Source of the DNA: Anastrepha obliqua
Lineage: Eukaryota; Arthropoda; Insecta; Diptera; Tephritidae
Reading direction: 5' to 3'
Assembly: GCF_027943255.1 (NCBI RefSeq)
Contig: NC_072895.1
Span: 77,254,001 to 77,318,000 of the forward strand
Length of the DNA: 64,000 nucleotides
Translations under genes and position numbers: made by a program
Shown here: positions 14,801-29,800 of the stretch, piece by piece
Position numbering within the stretch: the stretch's first letter is position 1
How the letters are laid out: every line of letters begins with the position of its first letter
The notes under the pieces: generated by a model
The model's database searches: none
What the model was told of the DNA's origin: nothing
What the model saw: the letters and a program-made list of their open reading frames with translations, nothing else

Positions 14801-17800
14801 CAGATTTTCTTTGATAAAAGCGAAAATACAAACCAGGCTGATGAAATTGCGAATGGTGTATATGGCGCCGATACTGTAACAGCTGATTACGTGCAATTTT
14901 GATTTCGTTGATTCCATTCAGGCATGTAGAAAATGTCAATCACATTAATAATCGAAGTTGAGCTGGATATTAGTAGTCGTAGCATCGCCCAGGAACGAAA
15001 GGTCGACCAGTAAACAGTTTTAAACCATTTGCAAAAACTGTATGCAAACATAATGGATTTCTGTGTGCGAAACTATTATTTCTTATTGTTATCCATATTT
15101 TTTCAAAAAAATTTTTTTATAACTTAAAACAATATTTACATAAAGGCACATGACACTCTTCGAAATGGTTATTGTTCTTATTCAAAATTCCGCTAAGGAT
15201 CAACGAGTAAATCACCTTCTTATTGTGCCTTCTACAGCATGATTTAATTATAAACCAAAGAGATTTCTTTTCTTCGAATAAGGAATAAGCGCAGTTTTTA
15301 AACTCCCATTAAGTATATAAGCTCTCAGGTACATTCAGGGTTACATGCGGTATTATTTTTTATTTACCTACATGTGGTTATCTTTAGTCGTTGTTATCTT
15401 TCAGTATGTGATTTAATGTATTTGTATTTTCTTTATTTTTTTTTCTGAACAGCTTCAAGGGTTCTCGCGATCAAGGGCTCAATACGCGTAGATCTAAGTA
15501 AGTATTATACATTTATTATGTGAAGTATATGCTACATTATATAAAATTTCTGGAAATGCAGTTTAAAAAAAGTTTAATCATTGGTTATTTCTTTATCTAG
15601 ATGAATAGATATATAGGGTCCGCCATATAACTTTACAGAATTAAATTGCTATAAAAAAGAAACTACTCAATATTTTTCCAAACTGTTTTTTTTTATTTTG
15701 AAGTACAATCCTTCCGGTTAATGATGGAACACAACTTCATTCATATGGCTGCCTCGGCTAGCCATGCACCATCCCATACGATCGGTCCAATTTTTCAACA
15801 CATTTTCGATTATATGCGGCTGTATTTCAGCTATGACATCGCGTATGTTGGTCTTCAGTGCATCAATTGTTGCTGGTTTGTTGGCATAACACTGGTCTTT
15901 GACGGCACCCTAAAGATAATAATCCAACGGCGTCAAATCGCAGCTCCGAGGAGGCCAAACGATATCAGAAGCACATAGGCTTCATTCGGTGATTTTCTTC
16001 TTCCCATTGCCGTACGTAATTTTCGTACACATTCTGCAACATTACCATGATTTTCAAAGTAATGTCGCAATATTTCCCAGCGTTCTTTGAGCGTATACAC
16101 AACCATTTTCGTTCAGCGGAAGAATAAAACTAATTTTCTGTCAAATCAGATAACAGCTAAGTGTTACCATTCTTCAAATAATACCTAGTTCAAATCCGTA
16201 ACGATAGATGGCGGGCCCTGTATTATCTATCAGTTTGATAGTTTCTGCCTAAACACTTCCTCGGTTTCTTATGCCTGCATCCTCGCTATCTTCTCTGACG
16301 CGATCTGTTGCGGAGTACTTTCTTTTTGCATGTGCTGTAATCTAAAAAAGTCTGCCTGTGTATTCCACTAATCCGTTGTAGTAGCTCTAAACAAATTTTC
16401 TAAACAAAGTTTTGATCCTTTAACTGGCAATTAAAAATTTTAACTTTTGTATGGAAAATTGGGTTAAATTAAGGCTTAAATTGCTAAAACTGACCCCAGC
16501 TACGTACTTTTGAACTTTTTTGAATAAAACACAAACGGTTTGACTTTTTTAACTATTTTTTTTTTTATTATCGAGTTTGAACATATACATTTAAGTATGA
16601 AATTCGATTTCTTTTGCATGACCACCGCGTGCACGTTTTACGAAGTCCAATCGTTGAACCCAATTTTCGACCACTCTTTTACATAAATCGGCCGAAATTC
16701 CAGCAATTTCGCGTTCAATATTGGCTCTGAGCTCACAAATCGTCGCCGGCTTGTTACTGTAGACCAATGACTTCACATAACCCCAAAACGGGACGGCTTG
16801 TTAAATGGACCGTAAAATGGCCGTAATGCTCTTAAAGTAGCAGCAACAGAACGATTATTTTCATAAAAAACTTGCACGATTTGCAATCGTTGCTCAAGTG
16901 TGTAGCGTTCCATGATGAAATGTATACTAATGAAGTTTACAAATGACAAGCGAAAAATAAAAAATATTGCGTTGTTCGCCCTCCCTATCGGAAAAAAGTT
17001 GAAGCGCACCTATTGAATAACCCTATATTAGCATGACTTCCCTTGAGTGAGCATTACCACCATACTCTCCGTCAAAAACACTCGGGTTAATCGAGGAATC
17101 TGTTAGGGTGTTACCGTAGGACACTTGCTAGAACCTGAACCTCCTCCCAGGTGAGTCAGAAGGCATCTCTTCGACTACACCGATGAGATTCAGGACCAAA
17201 CACGACTGCAAACACTGGGTCGGACAGTATATGTATATGCAGACATTCATCGGGAGACTCTTACCACCTTTCTAAACCCCAGACCCGCGAATGCTGCTAT
17301 AAGAATCCAATCACAACCCATTGCAGATGAAGAGCTTCAACTGCCTCATTAGACCCGCGTTCAATTGTTCAATTCCGTTCTGGATATTATAACAGGTTAA
17401 ACTGCTACTTAACCAGTATAGATGTGAAATGACCACCTAAAAGTAAAGTAAAGTAAAGTTACCATTATTCCCAATGACAGCGATTGTAGCATATGCAGCT
17501 GAACTCACATACATATGTACTCGTATGTATGTATGTATGCATATAGCTCACGGGGACTCCCACAGACCACTGCAGACTGTGTAGCCATCTGCACATTATC
17601 GGGATATGGTCCACTGGTTCTCGTCATTTCTGCGACCAATCCCAAGATACTTTCTCCTTGAATGTGAGGCATCTCGCACAACTCCAGCTGAAGGAAAGGC
17701 ACATATGCCCAATCCAACTCAGCTCTATCTTGAGTTTAATAGGGGAACTGAGTCTGGATGAGGTACTGTGAAGAGTAGAAGGCACAAAAGACCATGAGTT

Positions 17801-20800
17801 CGAAATAATCGAATTAAATCTAAGTAAATAGCAGATTTACCAAAAAAAATTTTACCTGAACCACCTTGAGTTTGTTAATATTCTAAATAACTTCTTCAAC
17901 CTCTTCAGTTAGCTTCGTTGGTCTGGGACTATTTTTTAATGTTTTGTGAATGGACCTAACATTTGGCAGCAATGAAATAAAATTGCTCTTAAGTGCAGAC
18001 ATAAATCTAGGGAGGAAATTGGTTTAATTAAATATGCAATCGAATGCATATCGAAATTTTATGCTTCAGTTTCATATTTTCAATATCACCCAATTTCGTT
18101 CATTTCACTTTCATTCCATGGAGCTTGATGCGATGACATAAAAATTATTAAACTCGAGTATGCTCTTATTATTAATACTCCTCATATTGAATGTGTATAT
18201 TTTTAATATTTTACTTTACAATTCTTCTCTTCCGTTTATTTTAGTCGTTTAACACCGAGTCGTGATACTCCTGATAGAGATCGTTTACCGCATTATGGTC
18301 CTAGATTTTCAGAAAGGTAAGTGTTTTATTTTATCTAATTTCAGTTACTGGTTAAATCAACAATTGTTGTAACAGTATACTTAACTCTCTCAGTGTAGTG
18401 TACATCACCGATCATCTTCGTCTAGCTCATCTAACGGTAAGCCCAGAAAACATGCTGTTTCGACAGGTGGGGTCCAGAGGGAGAGGGGTGTTAGATGAGT
18501 AGGTTTTCATGGGGCATGTGAAAAGGTGGTTAGTGTCGTGCGGGGTGCCTTCACATGCTGGACATATATTTAGTATGTCGGGGTCAATTCTGGATAGGTA
18601 GGAGTTTAACCTGCTACAATATCCAAAACCGAGTTGTGCCAAGGTTACGCGGGTTTTTCGGGGCAGCTGGAGCTCTTCATCTGCTATGAGTGGTGATTGG
18701 ACTCCGATTACGTATGCTCGTGATATGCTCCAAAGTTTGTGTTTGTTTATACTATAGCCAACAAAGTAAACTCAGTTAGGCGGTACATTTAAGTGCCGTA
18801 ACTTCACGTAAATAGTATGAAACATGTTTACTAATTTATATTTATAGTTTATGTGCGAGTACTTACCAATTCCACCATCTTCGTTAGTTATTTCACGCTG
18901 CTTCCATGCTGCTTCCCTTAAATCAGCCCCACTTGGTTTTATCAAAGTGAAATACATGTCGATGTACGGCATTAATCAATTTCGTATCAAAATCACATAT
19001 TTTTCGGATAATTTAAATATTCCTTCTAATTCAAAATTCACTTTTGGTTTTGCGCCTTAAATTCTTTTTGCTGTCAAATTGGCATAAGAAGTCGGAATAA
19101 TCTAAAATGAAAATATCTTTACGATACATACCGTTCCACCACGTTCATTATAACCATTCGCATTATTTTAGATACAATAGATAATTAAGTGACAGTTCAT
19201 TCCTCTTGAAATAATACCGGATATGTTTGTTATGACGTTAACTTTGAATAATCTTATTTGTGTAAAATTTACGCATACCATTAAATTGAATAGCAATCCC
19301 TTTGCCAGTTTAAGCAGAGGCTTTTAGCATACGAGTATTCATGATAAGGCGCAGCAACAGCTCTATTGCGAAGTCATGGATGTGTTTAAAAAAACTAGCA
19401 TTGGTGGAATCGTGAAAAATTCCAAATGAGCTACCAAATTGTCAGATGGCATACATATGTACCATACTAGTGAATCCGTATATCCTTAAAACGCAACAAT
19501 CGTTGGCAAGAAATTTTAAGGAGAGATTTTGAAAATTGTTTCTGCATTAAACCAATTTAAATCGTACCGTAAAACTCAACAACTGTTTATCTCTTCAAAA
19601 AATATTTCAGTTTGAAGTTGCATTCCTATGATAATAATTTAAAAATAATAATAAATTTAACAATAATAAATAATAAAAACCAACACAACTTATCACCCAC
19701 AATGCAAGCTCACCACTGAAAGACATTTGATGACAATTATCCGGACACTAAAAAACTCCTCCTCGTTTGAAACCGTCGCCCACTCTGGAACCGCTTTCGC
19801 ATTACTTCGGAATGGCGTTCCATGTTCCTCATTACAAAAGTCTATGCCTGCATGCTAACTTCTAACGTTCTTGGTTAGAAGTATGAACTTGTCACCTTTG
19901 TATTCGTATCATTACTTGGTTAAGTTTTCTACGAGCTTCTTCAAAGTTTCGTGCTGTGATGACTGCTGCGATATCGTCTGTGTATCCGATTAGAAAGTTA
20001 CTATCAGGCATTTCTATATTAAATATCCCGTCATTGCTAATGTTCCACAAGTCGGGACCGAAAATTGATTCTTGTGCCGCTGCGGATGTGGCGTCTATAT
20101 AACGAGAACCCTCTGAGGTCTGACAGACGAGTTTGCGGTCTCGTAAATAACTCCTCATTATGCGCCATTCATCTTACACTCTTGAAATCGCTCCTTACAT
20201 CTAAGGTGGCAAGGAGGACTATACTTCTAAATTGTGTACTGCCCTGTTGTGCTGCTCTTACGCTGTTTATGATAGTTTCGATTGTCCTATTGTAGACTTT
20301 GTGCGTCTAAGGCTGTGCTGTCTTGCTGATAATCCTCCGGCGTTATCTATGGCTGCGGCCAGTCGAGGTTTGATCAATCTTTCAAGGAGCTTGCTTGCTG
20401 TGTCGAGCAGAAATAATGGCCGGAAAATGGAAAATTCGGGAAAATTCACTCTCTTAGACAGGCGTCGTACATGTCTTTGGACTTGTGGTCGCATTTTTGC
20501 GATCTCCTTGAGGACTTTTGCGCAACTGACTGGAGTTCCTCTCAGGTAAATATTGCAGGCTCTTCTGTCACGTTTATTTCAGACTCAATGCCTTCTCTGA
20601 ATTCGTGATTTGGAAAGAGTTCTTTTACGATGTGGTCCATCGCACTCGAGCATAGTTCCGGTAGAGGTATCCTGGGTACCAGTTCCTTCCTCATAATCTT
20701 CTAACCAAGTCTCCAGGGGCCCTATTTAGATCTGCCCGGAGTTCCTCCCATTTTTCTTTCCTGCTATTTGCAATAGCGTCCTTTAGCTGCCTCTTTCCAC

Positions 20801-23800
20801 TCATGTATGCTTCTGCGTCCACAGTGGCTAGCCCGGTTCGTCTGGCTCTGGTGTATTTCCGTCCGAGGCGAAAACAGTCACGCCCCAATTCGGCTATTTT
20901 CTCCGTCCACCAATATAGAGAACTTTTATGGTTTTCCTTTTTAGAGTCGGCATCGCTTTATTACAAGGTTGTTTGATGCGAAGCATTTCTGTGTCTCCGG
21001 TGTCAACGGTGGCTATTAGCACTTCGCGATTAAGCTTTGATACATGCGACTTCCATATACCATATATTCACCTTATATTCGCCTCAGGTGGTCCCTTATG
21101 TTCTACTCTAAACGAAATATATTGGTGGTCGCTGACGGTGAAGTCTTCGAGGACCTTCCATGTCTTCACTAGTCCAGCAATGCCATCAGATACGAGCATG
21201 ATATCAAGTGGTGTTTCTTCGAAACGGAGTTCGTCTGTGTGTTTTGGGAAGTGATGTCCATGAGACAAATATGCTGCACACTTATTTCTACGATAGAAAT
21301 CCAACTTTCTACAGCTCTGCCAAATGCTATTAAAAAATGCATAATATTCCCCCCTCTAAGGATGTTACGACTTTTTACCGTATAAATAAGTAAATAAGTA
21401 AATAGTTAAACCTTGTCAATATGTGGGCCTTTAAAATAAGGGAGGATGTTCGGCTAGCTTCTAGTATATATCAACTTCGACTCGGCAGGAACGAGTAATG
21501 GAGTAATATTTCTCTTTCTTTACGTACCACCGCCGAAGAAGAAATTGGATTTCGACGAGCCCGAAAAAACAATTGGTACGACGAGGAATGTCATGCTCCC
21601 GCGGAAAGAAAGGATGCTGCCTATAGAGCCACGCTGCGATCGGGCGCAACGCGAGACATGTGTGATCGCTACCGAGAGCTAAGAAAGGAAGAGAGACATA
21701 TTATCCGAAAGAAAAAACGAGTGGCCGAAATACGGGAGTGCGAGGAGCTTGAGATGCTGGCCAATAGCAACAATGCCGCTACCAGAAAGTTCGGCGGCAT
21801 ACAGAAGGCTTTAAGACCGAGGCGATTCCCTTTAAGAACAAAGACGGCGATCTGGTGACTGACATCTAGAGTATACTTAAATTATGGAGGGAACAGTTCT
21901 CAAGCCTGTTAAATAGTGAAAGCTGCGCATGTCACAGAGAATGTGAAGATCCCGATACCCCAACCGTTGACTACGAAACTGTCGTTCCGCTACCCGACCT
22001 TGACGAGGTTGTGAAAGCAACCCTGTGTGCTCTGCTCAATCCATAAGGAGGGCGATGCTGCAATCTTTGCAACGCTATGTTATTACTTACTCAATGATTG
22101 AAATGAACATTTGGCAGTAATATATATATGTTTTTAATTAAATAAAAGTCAAAAAATACATTTTTTTATTATAAAAATCGTAACGGGTTGGAAATCTGGT
22201 TTTGCTTATATACCAAAATGTAATGTCTAACTAGCGAAGCTCTGCGAATTTTCTATACAAAGTATTGATTAAGAAAAGAATAAACACAGGAATAACCTAA
22301 CATACGGCTAATCGAAAATAAAAAACGTTCATCTTTTATTGGGATCATAAGTTAAGTAAACAGAATATTGAACGGAACAGTTAAGCTTGTATTTAATAGT
22401 ATTACAATTTGTGATAGGCGCTTCGGCCCGATCGGTGTGACTTATAGTGATGCATCCTTGTAATTTAGCGTCTGTTTGGTTTGATATCTTCAATAATCAA
22501 GGGGGTTATTTCCTTTCTTTGCGAAGTTTGGAAAATAATATTAAACAATTTCTTTAAAGGGCAGGCTTTGGAATTGAAGCTTTAAATCTTTTTGATTCAA
22601 AAACATGTATTTAATTGCACTTTCTAAATTTTATTATTACAGCGTGAGTTCAGTCGCTCAAGACTTAGAGTTTCGGTCGCCGCGTGCAAGTTTGTTGTGG
22701 GACAAATGGCGTTATGTTTGGATGTTGTCATGGGAGCGGCAACGTCGTCTTCATGACCATATGATGCATTTGAAGGACATGGAACGCGTACGAAACTTCA
22801 GTTGGGATGATTGGAGAAAAAGAGTATGCTTTAAATTTGTATGCCATAATATGAACGAAATGTTTTAAGTTGTGCTCTCTTTAGTTCCTTAAGTACATGA
22901 ATCACAAGAAATCACGACTGACAGATCTATTTCGTAAAATGGATAAGGACAACAATGGTCTCATCCCACGAAGTGAATTCATGGACGGCATATTGAATAC
23001 AAGTATATAATAAAATTATTCAGTGCATAATAACAACAAGACTTAATGACTCTTCTTTAGAATTCGATACATCTCGTATGGAAATGAGCGCTGTAGCGGA
23101 TTTATTTGATCGGAACGGTGAAGGTCTTATTGATTGGCAAGAATTTATTGCTGCCTTGAGGCCTGATTGGCAGGAACGTAAACCTGTAACGGATTCCGAT
23201 AAAATACACGATGAAGTAAAGCGGCTAGTTATGCTGTGCACTTGCAGGCAAAAGTTCCGTGTATTCCAAGTAGGAGAAGGCAAATATAGAGTAAGTTTTA
23301 CTAATTTGGCTAAAATATTGTATATGAATTTAAAACTCAAATACTCAATATTTAATTGATATGAAAATAGTTTGGCGACTCCCAAAAACTGCGCCTGGTG
23401 CGTATTTTGCGAAGCACCGTTATGGTTCGAGTTGGAGGCGGCTGGGTTGCACTTGATGAATTTTTACAAAAGAATGACCCTTGTAGAGGTGAGTTTTCGG
23501 TATTAATTGGTATTACGCTTAAGTTAGAGATATTTTATTATTATTATTATTAGATATGTATATTAAAAATACTTACACCTAAATAAAGGCAAAGAGTACT
23601 AGCTGACAAAAACATGCTAGGCATAGTCGGACATTAGTAAAATGCTTTTAAATTTTAAATTGAGTATTTTTTTCATACTTACTGGCATAATAAACGGAAT
23701 ATGGCATACATATTTTTATTATACCAAAATACAAGTATTACGGAAGATATTTGTAAGACTCGTTGTGAATGTTAAATTACTTCAATACTGTGCTAGCAGC

Positions 23801-26800
23801 TCTCTGTCCTCGACTTATTTCAGCACGCGTACCTCATACATATGCACTGCATGAAAAGATCAAAACGCGACCTATTCTGTTTGTGAAATACATAGTTTTA
23901 TCGATTTCTTGCATTCCCCATATTTGAATAAATTTGTATCAATTTAGCCAGGAAGTAAGAATGGTTACTTCAAGCCCTCTTCTTCATTTTCATAATAACT
24001 TTATAACTGTTTTAATGACTTACAGACAGAATTTATTACCGTCTGGAAATAATATAAGTTTTTAAAGCTCGGGCGAAGTCCTAAACAGGCTACTCCCAGG
24101 CGTAAAATCAGTTTATTTACCTACCCAAACGACCTAAAATGGGACCTCTGTAATTCCTCGGAACGCGGATCAGAGCATCATGATTCCCCTTCTCGAACAT
24201 GATTCCCCTTCATCAGGTTGCAACAGACACAGCAGCATGTACAGTAAGGCCAATGTAGTTAACTTCACCAGCCCCGCACACTCCGAAACGTGACGGCTAT
24301 CCCCGGAAGTGTGTCATATCTTCTAAATTACCCCCTTAAATTTACATATTTAACACCTTGTTGTTGTTATAGCAGTTTGAAAATTCGTCATACATGTACG
24401 AGTAATGCTGCTCCGGGGTCGTTTCGGTAACGTTGATCCAACTGTCATTGTTGTTTTTGTTGTTGTTGTTGTAGCAGCATAAATATTCCCCATACATATA
24501 CGGGGAATGCTGCTGAAGAGACAGTCCCTGGCCGGATATAAATACGGGTCGTTCCGGTTACGTAGAACCGACTGTCGTGGGAACGATATTGAACACCTCT
24601 TTCCCTTTGGCTTCACCTCGAAATAACCCGTTTCCCAGGCATTTGATTAGATGTGATCGACGACGATGACGATTTATGGCTGCACGGCTCTAAGCAGGCA
24701 TCTGTAAGCTGCTACATCAACAACAATATGAGCTACGTCGCGACTCAGGCCAGACATCAATTAGCCTGTAGAGAGGCAATAAAGTATTTGGTAACGCCGA
24801 TTATTAGAAGGCAGTATAATCATAGGAGCCGAATGCTCTAAATACACAAATAATATATTACCTAGTGACAATATTTGAACACACAAAACGGATTGAAAAA
24901 TGTAAGCAATCGGTTGACTCAGTGGATAATAGCCATTGGAAATAGACGCACAGGAAAAATTTCATAAGAAAACGTGAAACGATTGTTTGAAACCATCACT
25001 CGTTAGTTTAATCACTTCCGTTGCATTTGGTCCTATCTTATCATAATCAAAAATTAAGAATCGTTTAGACTTTGGTTTTCTCTATACCACTCAGGTCACT
25101 GTTGAATTGTGAGAAGCTGCCACCAATAGAGCCGATTGATTTCAAAAGGTTCAGCTATTTGTACCAGCTGCTGACCGATGAAAAAATTACCCGATCTTAA
25201 AACGTTAATATTTTTGGCATCACCCAGTGGCGCGTTTTATTAACTTATTTATAACTAATTCATTGTCAAATTTTGAGATAATTCAATATGGTTTAAGCCA
25301 GCAGATGACTTAAAAAATGCAAAAATTTTATTTTTTAACATTCATTTTAAAATTTTTCTTACGGGCAGAAATTGGAGAATTAAAATTATATAATAACGGA
25401 AGCCTGGTAAAATTTACACATTATTGACAAAGAAAAGTCTATTCCTGAAAAGTATTTTTTAACTTTGTTGCAGTATAATACATTTTACAAAAACGAGCAC
25501 AAAATTTTCGTATCTCTTGATAATACTGCATCGACGAATACATATAGTATATCATAAAAGTAACTAATTGGGAAATTATTTTCCGACTAACTAGGTAATG
25601 TATATCCACTTGCCAGAAAAAGTATCTGTACACAAATGACTATGGTTAGGTATACGAGATGTGTTCAAAAAATAAGGTGAAGGTTTCAAATTTCGCGGGC
25701 TACGTACATTCGACTTACGATTATTATTATTTTTTTATGTTGGTACACTCTTCTTGAAGATTTGTTCAAAGTTTTAGCAATATAACATGTTTAGTTTGTT
25801 TGTGAAAGGCATAAATAAGACAAGTGTTTTGCGTGTTCGGCGATTTTCTGCTCCGTTTTTTTTTATGAGGATACTCCACGAGTATATTTGAATTAATGAA
25901 TCTAATCAGAGAAAGAGATAGAAAAGAATAGAGGCAGAAACAAAGGTGGTTAGGCCTTTGAGAATTTTCCAGATTCTTTGGCAAATCTGTAAATATCCTC
26001 CAGTTTTAGAGAACGAATATTACTCATTCTGACGGCATCGGAACTCAAAACTCGTAGCCTTGCTCTAGCAAGACAGAACACTCACAGAGAAAGTACTCAG
26101 TGCTATTCGCCTCCTCCAAGCAAGACAGGCACATCGGGTCCTCAATGATTTCAATGGTGGTCATATGTTGATCCCATGGGCTGTGTCCTGTAATAATACC
26201 GACCATCAGCTGAACGGCTTCATCGACCATCGCTCTTTATGTAAATTGCATACATAATCGCTGATCCAATTTATGATTCCTGCGGAACTGATTCCGATTA
26301 TTGGCTCTGGCCTTGTGGGGTAACCGCTGATCCACGGTTGGCCAATTCATCGGCAATTTCGTTTCCTTGAACATCGGAGTGTCCTGGAACTCATATAAGT
26401 ACAAGCCTGTCATATCTTGCGACAGAATTAAGCTTCTTCTTACATTCTTGAACAATCTTTGAGGTTAGCTTCGCATTATCCAGGGCCTTTAGTGCAGCCT
26501 GACTGTCACTGAAAATTCCAATCTGTTTCCCGCTCCATCTCCTCTCGATTATTCATTGGGCTACTTTCAGGATGGCAAAAATTTCCGTTTGAAAAACAGT
26601 TGCCATTTCCTCCATAGCATAGTGATACTTATTACTATGGTTTAAGTACCATCCGGCTCCAGACTCTATTTCATTCTTGTACCCATCGGTGAAGAAAATA
26701 TCCGTCAAACCTCCCTGGATGCATTCTGGAAGAATGAGAAATAATGAAGTTCTGGCGCAAAACTAAAAATGTTGACTTACTACAACTGAGCTGCTGTACC

Positions 26801-29800
26801 GTCGGAATATACGTAATATCAGAATTGTATTTCGGAACTTCACATTTAAAAATTTGGTTCTTCTTAAAGGGAAAGCTCTGAAGTCAATTTGAAGTAGCTT
26901 TAAATGGAGTTTTTCATCTTTGAAATATAAATTAAATAATCTAAGATATATGTATACTATATATAAACCCAAAATTTTTTGAAATAAGGTACAAATTTCG
27001 TAAGCTCTTTTCTTTCATTTTATCATGTACGAGTATATTGGTAATACAGACAAAACATCAGGCTCAATATGATTTAGTTATAAAGAACTAGTGAAGTGAA
27101 TTAATTTAAATTTAAATTGAACTAATTTAAAATACCTATTTTAATGTTATAAAAAACTATTTTTAGAATAATAACTATATTAATTATTTAACATTAATAC
27201 CAGCTTTGTGCGGAAACGGAAATGGTCATTTAACAATTATGAAAAAGTCCAAAAAGTGAATAAACAGCATAAATGCATAATTTCGTAGGTTCATTTACAT
27301 TTTAGTTTTGGTACAATAACACGTAATAATGCTTTAGATAATGTAATATCTTAACATCATTAGCATGCTTTTAATAAATAATTAATCATTTAGTTTTTGC
27401 AACTCATAAGCAAGCGCTTGGAATTCTACTGATTTTTATACTGCACGATATTTTATAACGAAATACATTATTTATCATTATTACTGAAATTCATGCAGAC
27501 TAAAAAAACGCTAAATAAATGTAATAGCATGCGCACACTATACTAATTTGAGGGGGGAAACCGGTTTAGGTTCCGAAATTTTTCTATTTTTCGTGAATTT
27601 TTTTAACAAGGAAGGAATAATCAGAAAGTGTTTAAACTTAAAGGGTTTTTATTCATATTTTTAAGTACACTTTTAAATTTTTCCAAGCTATTTCCGCCGG
27701 AAATAGTGTCGTTAGAGCATGCTGTTCATGGACGATCGCCATCCGAGTATCTGGCTGGTGGGCATTCCTGAAGTTGTAATTTTTCTCCGTAATCAACTAT
27801 TTTTTTCCATTCACAACATGTTTCCTAAGAATATGAACCTAATTTTGATAAAATAACATTGAAAATTGCATGTTTTTGAGGCGCTTGAACACAATGTAAT
27901 TTTTTCATACCATATTTTTTCTACTATTTCGCTTAAAAAAATATTTTGAATGATAATATATTCCTAGAATTAGGTTCATATAAATTAGAATTGAATAAAG
28001 AACACTCCTAAAAAATTGCATCATGATTGGTCGATAACTTTTTTAGCTAGAGTGCCCACCAGTTGAAAAAAGTCGTTTCGAGAAAAACGCCATTCTAAGT
28101 ACCCCGTGCTACGGGGCCGAACCGACGGGCGGTCACTTAAGTGCTCATAGAATCGGGAATAATGCGAATTTTCTTTTACAATTTTTACCACATATTCTTG
28201 AGTAGTTATACTAACAATTTATGCAATTAAAAAAATTTCGATTTTTTGATCAGTCTAAACTGGTTTCCCCCCTTAAAGAAAACTTAAAAATATTGTTACA
28301 GAATTTTCAGAAATCCAGTTATTATTTCTTCTGTTGTTCTTTGATGTCCGTTGATCGATTGAGAGTACGAAAATCATATATCCGTAAAGTTTTACAAACA
28401 TTGTAGTAGAGGCTTATTCAAGTATTGAAAATGCCATTTTCCCTCCGGATAGAGAATTTGGTCGTCAACCACAACTTGCTGCTAATTTTATTTGTAATCT
28501 GCATATTTTAATTATGCTCAATAGCTCAAAGCAATTGAAACCACATATTTGACAAAGATATGTATAACTCATGGAATTGTGTCTCCAATTTTACATTCAA
28601 TGCATAATTTATAAAAAGCTTAATCATTATCCGAGATTATCCTACTTTACTTCGTTTTAAATCTGAACTGTGACTACTTTAAGTCTGTGATTCGCTAGCT
28701 GAAAAAGTTTTTGCCACGCACTTATTGTAAATGGCTGCGTAGTAGTTGTTTAACATGGCGGTAGACACCTGACATGGTATAACGCACGTATGATGTCGGA
28801 CTTCTATATAGTCTAATTGACTATCAGGATCTGCAGGCTGATCATCATAACCTCCAATTTTAAAGCGCTGAAGCTATCATTTAGAACACATTCATTAATC
28901 TTCCGCAAAGATTTTATCACTTTCAAATAATAACAATGTCCGATAAATAGGACTTGGGTGGTCATTGAATATGTATATTTGCGAACGGCCCTTTTAAGCG
29001 CGGCCGCCGTAGCCGAATGGGTTGGTGCGTGATCACCATTCGGAATTCACAGAGAGAACGTTGGTTCGAATCTCGGTGAAAGCAAAATTAATAAAAACAT
29101 TTTTCTAATAGCGGTTGCCCCTCGGCAGGCAATGGCAAACCTCCGAGTATATTTCTGCGATGAAAAAGCTCCTCGTAAAAATATCTGCCGTTCGGAGTCG
29201 GCTTGAAACTGTAGGCCCCTCCATTTGTGGAACAACATCAAAACGCACACCACAAATAGGAGGAGGAGCTCGGCCAAACACCCAAAAAGGGTGTACGCGC
29301 CAATTATATATATACATATATATATATGATATTGACATATGATATTGACATATGTATGAGGTAATAGACAAAAAGAAATTTCATTTCGAGCAAGTTGTGC
29401 TGCTTTACAATTTCTTTATTTTTCTATCCCATTTGAATATTTATTATTTAGTTATTTTCAAGAAGTCAAGAAAATATAATTTCAGACTGACTACTAAAAC
29501 TAAAGACTAAAGAAAATATATAAGTAAACATAATTCATAAAAGTTCACTTGACGACTCACTACAACTATATGTAAATGAGACGGTTCACACAAATTTTTA
29601 TAATATAACTTCCCTTAACATAATTAACCTTCGCTTCGATCTCCTCCTATAATTTGTGGTGTGCGGCTTGATGTTGCTCCACAACTTGGGCAATGTCACA
29701 AATCTTGGTGTGTAAAATAACAATCAACTTTCACATTGCATCAATAACATTTACTAGCATGGCATACGATTTTTAATTATCCTCACAAAACTCGCTTGTG

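Noticed and set aside
24322..24345. ACCCCCTTAA as another TTAA-element end
   Set aside because: No matching TTAA-plus-G-run end was found within about 1 kb upstream and no internal hairpin or family motif is present.
29001..29080. Possible tRNA gene
   Set aside because: A and B boxes are present but the sequence does not close into a cloverleaf acceptor stem and continues into a repeated body, so it is a SINE head.
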